Source of the DNA: Nematopogon swammerdamellus
Taxonomy: Eukaryota > Arthropoda > Insecta > Lepidoptera > Adelidae
Reading direction: 5' to 3'
DNA length: 64,000 bases
NCBI GenBank assembly: GCA_946902875.1
Contig: OX336336.1
Location: forward strand, 28,909,558 to 28,973,557
Shown in pieces: positions 21,301-33,300 of this stretch; the stretch's first letter is position 1, and every line of letters begins with the position of its first letter. A model generated the notes under the pieces. The model made no database searches. It had not been told where the DNA came from and was given only the letters and a program-made list of their open reading frames with translations. A program made the position numbers and the translations under genes.

Positions 21301-24300
21301 GTGTTCTTCATTCTTCCCAGTGTTTCCCGTTCAATTCTTCAAGGACCACTGACGTGGCACCTAGTTATCCAAGGTATTATGGGGTGACACGGATGTTTTA
21401 GGTTATATAGCCAAGCATTTCAGATTCCATAAATTTTAGTTCAAGTTTATTTTATATTTTTATTATTTATAAAGTTCCATAAGCTTCATTTATCATCCTC
21501 CTGACACCCTGAATCCCAGTGTCACTGAGAAACCATAGTCAGTATGTAATTAACATACTTTGGGCAACTCAGCCCACAGCCCACTCAGCCCGCGGGCTTT
21601 AATTAAAACAAAATTAATTAAAATATATTTACTCTGTGTTTCCCCTGCGCCTTGGGCATGAACGTGGCTCTGTATCTAGTGTTGGATAGTTTCTCAAGCG
21701 CGCACATGACGCTACGCTTGTCGTGTACGATGTCCAGCTGCACGTCTCCCTTGGCCCCGCACCCCGACGTGTCCAGCTCGAAGGAATGAGGCTTCAGCGG
21801 TTGAGCACCTTCCAGAGCTCCCTCGCTGAGACGCACCCCGGCCGGGTCGAACACTTCGCATGTGAACGGACCGCCCTGAGGAAGACCATGTTCAAAGCTA
21901 AACTTTTTCAAAAGTAAAAGAATTCTTCATATCCATTAATCAACGTTCAGTTCTCGACGCCCATGGACATTTGATGGTTTGCGGGGGTCTCAAATGGTAT
22001 GCCGCCCTGACAGGTGTCTCTGAAAGGACCCAAGGCTGTCCTTAATTTTTTATATGGGCAGGTAGAGTTTCCAGCGTAAACCAGTTCTGTAGATGAAAAT
22101 GTACATGCAAATGCGAAGTTTCTTTTCGATTCTTCCTCGTGAGTGTAATCGAACCGGATAGAACAAATTGTGACAAGTTCGAGGGCAAACTAACTGCCAT
22201 ATGAATCATCAATAAACAATACAATACAAAAGATAAAATATTACCTCTCGGCTACCACTCCTTCCTCTCTCTTGCTTTCTTTTTCTATAATATAGATATA
22301 TTATATCTTTCCATCTCTCTCTACGTCTCTTTCTCTCTCGTTTTTCTCTCGTCTCGTCTTACCATTGTCCTCAATCTTTGACTTAATCCCTTTGATATTT
22401 TTCTGTCTGTTCCCATCAAAGTGAATGACACGAACCTGTATGTGCTCCCCCCTATACGTTATTGCGATGGTCCAGAGACCGGGCTCGTCCGGTTGGAAGG
22501 TGGCACTGGAGGCTGTGGTGCCAGGCTCGGTGGGCGGCGGGTGGCGAGGCTGCAGCGCCACTTTGCGTCCGCTCGGCGCATGCGCTGTAACGTCGATGTC
22601 TTCGCGCCGAGGAGCACCTGGTGAATTATTTTGGGTAGGTTAGGTTTTTCAAAATCATGTGTATGTGTTGATAAACTGAGATCACCGACAAATGAGGCGA
22701 TTGAGATGCTTGGGTTTAGGTCAATTATATTATAACCCTAGTGTTGAGTGTCCGCCTGTGGGTCCAACAATGATTTATTCGGCCCCTATAGCGCAATTGG
22801 CAAATACAGCTTACCACGACTCTTTGGGGATGTCTAATAATATCCATATATGGGTTTTTAGACATTATTTTTTTATAACAAAACAGCTTTACGCACGGTT
22901 GTTCCGAGCTATGTTGCTCGATGTTTCGGGCCAAGCGTATGGCCCATCCTCATGAGCGCTCTGCCTGGTGCGACGGTTGGCAGAGAACTGCCAGTTCTCA
23001 GCAACATAGCTCGGAACAACCGTGAGTAAAGCTGTTTTGTTTTAAAAAAATAATAATAATATCCATTCTCCAAATACCGATATTTGGAATTCCATAAACA
23101 AAACATAGATATTGTAAACAGAGAGACCTATCTGTAGGCAAAGACGGTACCTACTTGTAGAAAATAACAATAGAAACTCGTTATTGCACACAATTGAAAG
23201 ATGAACAGTACATGACAAGAAACAAGAAATATAGGAGTGCACAAAGACGGACTTATCACTGCAAGTTATTTCTTTCAGTCAAACTTTATTGGAAATTATT
23301 AAGCATTCCACAATATCCTTGGGTTTCTATGTGTCAGTACAAGAACAATAATAAAATTATAATAATACTTGGTATCCTTATCCTTCCTTCCTCCTTACCT
23401 ATAATAAAATCCAACGTCTGCTTTCTGTCTGAGTGTCTGAGTGTCCGAGTGTATGTCTGTCTGTCCGCTTATAACTCGAGAACCACTGAACCGATTTTAA
23501 TAAAACAAAATTCTACGGATAGCTTGATTCTTCCCATCAACTATAGGCTACTTACTATCACGCTAAATGGCTTATGAGGTTAGCAGTGAAGTTAAATATG
23601 AGAGCGGGCGGAGCCGCGGGCACAGCTAGTTAATAAATACAAGCATAGTTATCTTAACGATTTCCCTAGCTGCTGACGCTTACCAGTAGCGCTGACGAGG
23701 ACCTCAACGACGCTGCCGACAGCGCAGGGTGCCATACCAGGCGGCGGAACAGTCATCAAGCGAGGCAGCACACGGAAGAAGAAACGACCGTCGATCCTTG
23801 TGCAGAACATTCAGTTAAAATGACTTGAATGAAATCAATAAATGTAATAAAATTTAATTAAAAAAAAAACAGAATATAATAGAATATAGGTACATTATAC
23901 ACTCAGTACAAGAAAAGAAACAAGAATTGCAGAGTGAGCGAAGGCGGACTTATCGTTTCTAGTAAGTTCTTCCAGTCAACATTTACAAGAGAAGAGTCTG
24001 CTTGAACGAGATCTTAGACAACTACGTATTGGAAATAGCAGTCGCAATGAAAAATGACTTTCGTCTGTTAGTTATAGACATAGTGTGAGAGAGAGCTAAC
24101 GATCGAAAGAGTACCTACTTAAAGGGTTGGGAGGGAGAATATTATCGGTATAGTTTTTGTGGATGACTGTACTCGAGAACGGAGCCATAGGCACAGCCAA
24201 TTTCACCCCCGAGGTGGTGCCAGTCCGGCATTAAAGACTAAAGTCGCTGGGCTATTAACGCGCGATTTCCAAATCCTTCGATTGTAAGAGTAGGAAAAGA

Positions 24301-27300
24301 TATTCCCTGGAAGGCCATTCCACACCTTTGCAGTGCGGCACAAGGACGATTTAGAGAATCGTGCTGTTGGAAGATTTCTTCTGTCGACTACAAAGGATTT
24401 TCCGCGAGAGTATGGTGGATTTGGCGAATGCGAACAGGAGGATGGACGAGGGAAGCATCAGAGCAGCGGCCATAGCAGTGTATTATGTTTCAAGATATTA
24501 TGCCAGAAAAGTTGACTTTCAGAAGGTAGCACAACTTCTCGTACCTACATATATGCAAAAGGAAAGAATGAAACTATGCTGTACCGTGTGGTGCCGGTAC
24601 CTTAAAAGAATAGCCCCACTGCATCTCTCCCCGTGTATGTCGTACAGGGCGACTAAGTGATATGACTCCCTTCTTATATTACTAGGTGGTAGGGTTTAAC
24701 CCGCCCCGGTTGATACCACCGCACTGAATGAAAGGTCGGTCGAAACGGCTATGTAAATAGTTTGTGTTTTCCGTCCAGTTCAGTGTAGCCGGCACGACCG
24801 AAGGGAAGGCTGACTTGGCACCAAGTTCACCCGGTGTTATGGGCTGACATCAACGATGTTGTGGGTGATGTAGCCAACCGTGTCAGTTTCCATAAATGAG
24901 CAAATGTGCAGCTCACCTGATGTCTTCCCTGGTGAGCACGATCTCGTGCATACCCGCGTGCTCGGGCACGAACTCGCCCGCGCCGCGCGCGTCCAGCCGC
25001 ACGCGCGACTCCTGCTCCAGGGGGTTCACCACGCTCGTCCGCAGCTCCGACACCGAGATCTCCTCGCTGGTGCTTTCCACGCGGATCAGCGTCTGCACGC
25101 ATGAGAACGACACGTGGATTACTCATTCTAGTACTGTCACTTCTTGACATCTTGATGGCTATCTGATAAATCGTCTTTTACTTCTTTGGCCTGATAATGC
25201 ATCATCAGATGATCAGGTCTTTATCATTAAAGGAACCTCTCTTTAGTAGATACTGCATCTCGAAAATGTGGAATTAGTACCTAAGCTATGGAATCCTCGT
25301 ATGATCTTATGCATGAAAAGTGGCTGTCTTAAAATCTAAGTTGACTATTCACAGCTTTCTTAAAAAAATTAGTAAAATGTACTCAAACTAGTCTCATTTG
25401 TGATGTCCTCTAGTCCAGCCAGCAATTCAAAAACAAGTATACTAGTGATATTCTTTTGCTGGTCGGGTCTTTTCGACTGGCCTCATACATAGTTAGTTCG
25501 CCTTACACCTTGTTTCCCTTATTCCTTACCACCCAACCTATCTTCGCAGTAGTCGCCGCAGAGAAACTGAGCACCCTTTTGTTGTTGACATTGGGCTTTA
25601 GAGAGCACGTCAGTTCTCAAAAACGTTTCTTTAGCGCATCGTTAGGGTGTGGAACTGTCTTCCGGCGAGTGTGTTTCCCGACTCCTTTAACCTAGGTGTC
25701 CTCAAACATAGTATCAACGGGCAAGACAGCCTAGCATAGCAACAGTCCGCAAATCTGCTGGCATGGCGCCTCACTGAGCGTGGTTTTGTGAGGAGATGTG
25801 TTTTTGGCTCTGTCGACTGTACCATTTGGTCGCTCGACACAGCCACCCATGTTGGTTTACATAAAAAAGTTAGTTTACCGGTTCGCCGACTCTGCCGGAC
25901 GTGGAGTCCAGCGCGACGCGCAGCATATCGTGCAGCGGCGGGCGCGGCTTGGTGTGCCGTAAGTGTGTCGCGTACGTCATCACGCTCAGGTGCTCCACTT
26001 CCGGCTGAGACATCTCCCGCGCAGACAGCACGGGCTGCACTCCTGTCGACCATTCACCATCATCATTCACAATCATGGGAAGGTACACAGACAAGAAATG
26101 GAACAGACCTGTCAGTCTATGGTCCTCACATAAAAATTCCACTTTCCTTGTTTCCATCGTTATACATTCGATCCTTCCATACATAGGCGTGGAAGGAGAA
26201 TTGTTACCCACGAGATTGCTCAATCAATACTACAATTACATACGATAGGTCTCAATATGACACGATATAAACATGCAATAGGTCTCAAACTCTGGCACAC
26301 GAATGAACTTTTCGAAGTTTCAAAGAGTTTTGAAATCATGAAACCTACAGTATTCTATCTAACATTACTCTGACATGCATTCTGCTGCTTTACACATCCA
26401 TCCATGAAGCACTGAAGAAAATTATGTGATGATCACTAATATTGGAAGCTAACTTGAGTCATTGCGCAACAGGCGAACAATCGGTTCCACTATGGTTCCC
26501 CTCGCCTGTTTGATGGGCGCTGCCACGGCCGGCGCTCAGATAAATTGGCTTCCCTCATTCTTTCGGCCCCATTCCACATCCGCCACACTCACTGAACTCG
26601 CTGGGTATATGCATATTTGCTGTTAACACCCAACTTCTGAGAACGCATCTTAGAAGCTGTCACCAACGCCTTATAGCTGGCATGGTGCCTCGGTCGGTGA
26701 GCGTTATTTCACGAGATTCGTGGGTATTTTCTGAACTTTTGGGCTCAGCAGTCAGTGCCGACTGTTAAAAAAAGCAAAGAGTCTTAGAGTAGTTGCCATG
26801 TATTTATAGAAGCATGGTTGGCAGCTGTTACCATGCGCCAACTGTAGGCCGCACCATAGAATCATAATATACTTCACTCACAAAATTACGTTCACTCACG
26901 AAATTACTGCCCACCTCGAGAGGCAAGATGTTACATATCAAAAATATTCAAAAGTGGTTTCCTACCAAGTTTCTTGCCAGCCTCAATAGCCTGATGCTGG
27001 TTCTCCTCCCAGCGCGTCACCTCATGTCGCAGCCGGCTCGGCGGCGGCGCTGGACCGCCCAGGGATCGGATCAGCTCGCACGCGACCCGACCGTCGTTCC
27101 AGTCCGTCTGTCGCACACATAACACGTGTGTTACATATTAAATGTGTGAAGCTGTAGATCGCTTGTACACTAGACGGTAGGCTCAAATTGTAGCCGACTG
27201 GTCTGGTGCAATACAGCGATGTGAAAGCGATGAAAAAGGCGTGACCGTATGTATGTATGGTCTGGTACTGGACGTAAGATGGCCACATGGCAGCCTCAGC

Positions 27301-30300
27301 TGTGTTCTCCTCTTTTTTTTTTTTATTGAAACCGACACGGTTGGCTACATCACCTACAACATCCGTGATGTCAGCCCATAATACCGGGTGAACTTGGTGC
27401 CACGTCAGCCTTCCCTTTGGTGGTGCCGGCTACACTGAACTGGACGAAAAAAACACAAACTATTTACATTGCCGTTTCGACCGACCTTTCATTCAGTGCG
27501 GTGGTACCTACCCGGGCGGGTTAAACCCTACCACCTAGTAATATAAAAAGGGAGTCATATCCCTTAGTCGCCTTTTCGCTCTTCCTCTGGTCCAGTATAG
27601 CCAGCAACCCAAGAATCTCCGATGTCTCCGGTAAGGTACCTTATTATTGCGCTTGTTGGAGCAAGTGTTTTCACTTCTTTGACTCCATCCATATCGGATT
27701 GCATAAAAAAATGCAGATGGTGCCGACACTCAATGTTAAAATGTGTACACATCACTCGAAAGCGTCACCGTTGGCATCACCAAATCGCAATTCAATGCAG
27801 CCCTGAAACATCTTCGTGGTCTCGGTAGAGATAAAATCCTTCCTTACCTATAATAAAATCCAACGTCTGCTTTCTGTCTGTCTGAGTGTCTGTCTGTCCG
27901 CTTATAACTCGAGAAGCACTGAACCGATTTTAATAAAACAAAATTCTACGGATAGCTTGATTCTTCCCATCAACTATAGGCTACTTACTATCACGCTAAA
28001 TAGCTTATGAGGTTAGCAGTGAAGTGAAATATGAGAGCGGGCGGAGCCGCGGGCACAGCTTGTATGTACTACACGTCAACTTATTGATGTCTACCGCGAA
28101 GCGCTCAACTCACAGTGAAATTGGTGATGGGTCTGTCGAGCCTCGAGTTGACCCAGTGGAGAGTGGCGCGGAAGCCTGGCGAGCCGGGCCTCATGAAGTA
28201 GGAGAGGTACGTCATGCCCGACAGCTCGTCCAGCCAGGGCGAGGCGAGGTACTCCGGCTCCAGCACCATCGGGATGTCGAACTCGCGGTGCGCCAGGCGC
28301 ATCGCTCTCGAGCAGTTCTCAATAGCTTCGTGTCGATCTGCAAGAATAGAATAGAGTACAATAGAATACAATATAATAGAATAGAATGGAATATAATTGA
28401 ATAGAATGGAAAATAATGGAATAGAACGGAACAGAATGGAATAGAATTAAATGGGATAGATTGGAATAGAATGGCATAGAATGGAATAGAATGAAATAGA
28501 AATGGAATGTAATGGAATTGAATTGAATAGCATGTAATAGAATGGAATAGAATGGAATAGAATGGAATGCAATGGAATAGAATGGAATAGAATGGAATAG
28601 AATGGAATAGAATGGAATAGAATGGAATAGAATGGAATAGAATAGAATAGAATGGAATAGTATGGAATTGAATTAAATAGAATGGGATAGAGTGGAATAG
28701 AATGGAATATAATGGAATAGTATGGAATTGAATGAAATAGAAATGAAATGGAATTGAATTGAATGGAATGGGATACAATGGAATAGAACAGAATAGAAGA
28801 TAATAGAACACAATAGAACAGACCAGAATATAGTATAATAGAACAAAATAGAATAGAACAGAAGAGAACAGATTTTTTTTTTATCTAAACTGAGACAGTT
28901 GGCTACATCACCTACAACGTCGGTGATGTCAGTCCATAACACCGGGTGAACTAGGTGCCATGTCAGTGCTTCCCCCTTTGATCGTGCCGGCTACACTGAA
29001 CTGGTCGGAAAACACAAACTATTTACATAGCCGTTTCAACCGACGTTTCATTCAGTGCGGTGGTACCAACCCGGGCGGGTTAAACCCTACCACCAAGTAA
29101 GATTAGGAGGGAAGGGACCTACAGTTTTACGAGGAATCCGAACCTCGGTCAGCCTCCAACGGTCAGCGGTCACCCATCCAAGTACTGACCGCACCCAGCG
29201 TTGCTTAACATTCAATAGCGACAGTTGACTGTCTGCACCACTGAGCTATCGAGGCTGACAGAATAGAATAGAATAGAACAGAACAGAATAGAATAGAATA
29301 TAATAGAGTCGTATGATGAGAGAATTCCCAACATGGATATGGAGAGGGGTGATTCCAAACATGTGGTGAAAATTTGTCCTATCCGCTCCGTAATGAAAAA
29401 AATGAACGTTTTCCATATCCCAAAGGGTAATTAGTAAAGAATGCCGCAAGGCATTAAACTCGTGTTTTGTGACCCCTTGATACTGGTGAACAATAAAGTA
29501 TATTTTCATTTAATTTCAAGAATAAAGTGCACTTACTCAGCTCGCGCCAATCTGGGAAGATGCCCGGGCGACAGTAGTCGAGCAGAGCTGAGAGCAGCAC
29601 TCCGCTGTTCCAGTCCGTGGTCAGGTTGCCGACGCGACACTCGGGGAGCGCTGCCTGCAGCCAGGACAGCATCAGCTTCCTGCAACACCAGGTACCGGCA
29701 GCGTTAGTTCCGTAGTCTAGGTACTACGACTACAAATTTGCAAATATTATATAATTGTTCAAATTTTTATATTGGAAGCCTAAATAACTCTGCTATTTAT
29801 AACTATCCCAAATAAAACCAGAATGCCGGTAGTTTTAAAAAAAAAAATGTTCAGGTCTATTTTTTTCTAAAAAAATAAATGACTCCGATTTTTTTTTCTT
29901 ATTTTTCCCTGGGTAGTTATAACCTGGCCTACTCCCTGGTTCCGGCTTGACGTTGAGTTTTGGGACACGTTGTATAATAGAAAAACCCAAAAATCTAAAA
30001 ACCTATGTAACATGAAATCAAGATTTAATTAGTGCTGTAAAAGAGTCAGTGACTGCACCATCTGACCCAACTCATAAGCGTAACCACCAATGCCGCGAGC
30101 ACAGACGCGGGAAAAAGTTCCTAATACATATATCACTTTCTTGTGCTCACTCGCCATACAGCATTTAAAGATGACCGACAACGCGCCGACGAGACGACGC
30201 CTTCCAAGAGTTCGCTAATTGATGTAGCAATGACCGTGGAGCAAGCACACAGCATAGATACGATATAGCGGCGAATCCGTTGGTCCACATAAAATGGGAC

Positions 30301-33300
30301 GGCTCGTCTCATATTCACACAATGTACAATTATTCTGCTCACACATGGAATAGTAGTCAAGGTAAGCAGGTTAGCCGCTATTTCAGGTTGGCGTAGCACG
30401 GACATGTTTAGCTTAAGCGAAAATTCAGTTCTCTATTTTTATTTTTAATGCAAACTACGAATTTAAACAAAAATTTGAAAAAACTAGCAACATGGATATG
30501 AATATCCATCTCGAATATCAACGAATAAAAACTATTTTTTTTCCAAAACCTTGCTTCGGCCACGGTACGTCCAACGTAAATTCAAAGCCTTTTTCATAAT
30601 GTTTCTCTATCAATTGAAAATTAATAACATCATATTTTAAAAAAAACTACCGATCTGCCCTGAGGTGAAGTTTTACCTATACTAAATAATATTTATTATT
30701 TAGTATTATGAATACATATTATGTCTGGTGAGTATTATTGACGGTGCATTACTCAGAAAGAGCGAAATTGTATGCACCCTTAAAAATTATGAGTCTCATT
30801 CGTCCGCGTCGAGTTTTGCATCTCTTCTTCGCATGTTGTACATGTATTATCTACTTTGCCCTATATTGTATTATATACTATATTATATTATTTATACCCT
30901 ATCTCCGCAAGACTCGTCGCAGAAAGACTCTTAGCTCTCTTAGCGCCCTTTTATTGTTGAAATTGGGCTTTTGAGAACCCATTGGTTCTCTAAATCCATT
31001 CTTTGTCGCACCGCTGCTAGGTTGTGGAACTGTCTTCCGGTGAGTCTGTTTCCTGAATCCTTTAACCTGGGTGTTTTCAAACGTCGTATTAACAGGCTAG
31101 ACAGCCTAGCAACGTGGTTGGTTTCGAGCGTGGTTTCGCGAGGAGAGGTGTTCTTGGCTCTTTCAACTGCACTATTGGCCTCTCGAAACAGCAACCCATG
31201 TAGGTTTACACAAAAAAATTTACAATCATAGCTACTTTTGTCTTTGCTGACCGCTCTCATACCTAATAGTATTGACATACAACGGTCCGTTCTCGTGACA
31301 AGCTTAGTATGCGGTTTGCATATCTAGTGTTGTGCTTGATCGATGGCAATGGTCGTATTTTTACGTTCGCACATAGCCGTAAATACTTCACACCTTATTC
31401 AAGAATTACAATATCACAGAGTTGTCTGAGAATTTGAAGTTTTCGCTTGGATTTTCAATTATAATGCAACCTTGGTTCACACTCCACTATTCGTGTTCGT
31501 GTTTCAATTATTTGCGAGCACGTGTTAAAATATTGGTCGATGAGAGATATAGTGCAAGACGAAATTAGAGATATTCTCTTCTTACTTACGTGGGGGGGGG
31601 GGGGCGGCCTTAATTTTTTTCAACAAACTTTCATCCATTATTTTACCCTCTCAGGGGATGATAACTCAGGCACCCATACAGGTCTGCATAAACAACCAGG
31701 TATAGAATCGCCTAGAAACCATCTACTGAGTACTGATGATTCTGTTCAGGTTTGGGTATTGATAACAGTTCAAGAGATGTACCTGGGTGGAAACTTGCTC
31801 CTGCCGATCTGGTAGCGCACGATGAGGGACCATATCAATCCGAGGATCAGCTTCAGGTTGCCATTCACGATGTCTACGTTACCTGAAAACAAAGCGTAAA
31901 CAGTTTATTAGGTCCAGCTTAGCAACAGAACGTTACTTCGGGTTTCTCGGTGGAAAAGAGAGTATATCATGTATGTACTTACAAAACAGTGTGACTTGCG
32001 AAGTTTGTCAGTTCTTCTTCGCATTGAATTTAGAACTGGCGGACTTTTCGACATTTCTAAGCGTAGGTTACCTACCTAATGGATGGATGTAGCCCATGGC
32101 GTGGACTAATGGAGTCGAATAAAAAATTATTTATTTATTTATTTATGTCAGTCAATCAGTCAGCGTCCTCCCAGTCCTCCGGCCTTCAGCGGTACTGAAT
32201 CACTGCTTTCCGCCAACGTAGGTACTTGATGTCGTCGTCCCTCCTAGCGGGTCTTCGGGGTCCTCTCACACTCCGTTTTCCTGTCCACGGCCGCCAGTGT
32301 AGGAAATGTTTACTCCAACGGTCATCGTATCTTTGGCTCGGTCGGCGGTATCGGCGGTCGAGAATTTTATGCATAAGTACTACAGAAGTCGTCAAATAAC
32401 ATAACCCTCTTTTGACTACTTCGCAGTTGAGTAAAAAGAATGTTCGGGATGTAAATAATATTGAACAAACTCACTAGAACTCGAAGAAGCGACGGAAATA
32501 GCGTCACGCCTATTTCCCGGTGGGTTAGGCAGAGACAACGGATCTCCACGTGCCACGATCCTGACACACCTCTGCCGCCTCTTCCACTTCCATAATGTTC
32601 TTCATGCATGCTCGTCGGTTACGGGTACTACGCACTGCCCCTTTTTGAGCACATGCCCGATCTGGTCCAGGTGCGTGCGTCTAGGGCGACCAATCCCAAC
32701 TCTCTCTCTCACATTTGCTTCATAAATTTCTTTCGTTAGTCTCCTATCATCCATTCTTCCAACTTGACCGAACCCCCGAAGCATCCCTTTCTTAATCCTT
32801 GTCACTATATCTTCTTCTAAGCAACGGAAACTCACCAATATTGACTAGTTTAACTCCGTCGTCCTCAATGGCCTGCAGTGCGGTGGTGACGTTTTCCAGC
32901 TTGTGATGTTGATTGCTCGGCTTGGTGCTCCAGCCGCGCAGCCTGCGGCCCTGCAGGGCCTCCACGAGCGCACACAGGTTTGTGCCGTCCCGGAGATCTT
33001 CAACCAGATCCACCACCTGAGCAGAGCGTGCGATTTTGATTATATGGGGAATTTGTATGTGATCGTGCGCATGCGTTCAAGCAACACCCTAGAAACAGTG
33101 ATGCGGAGGTTACTAAACAAGAACCCAGCCTTTCAGGAAATGTATTATCTTATTGATTCTCTCGGCAAACTAAACGCAGTACTCTGGAAAATTGATAGTA
33201 TGAGGTCTCAAAGCATTCAGTATTAGATAAACTTAAAATTGGAATTGCCACAGTACAGTTAACAGTTCTTTCCTTGGAAGATAACGTAATATTAGAAGAG

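Noticed and set aside
28212..28811. 199-codon Phe/Ile/Pro-rich frame on the minus strand
   Set aside because: Translation of the GAATA satellite running into jbug exon 5 in the wrong frame.
30133..30405. 90-codon frame, possible transposase
   Set aside because: No motif of any transposase or other family recognised; lies in an intron on the gene strand without splice support.
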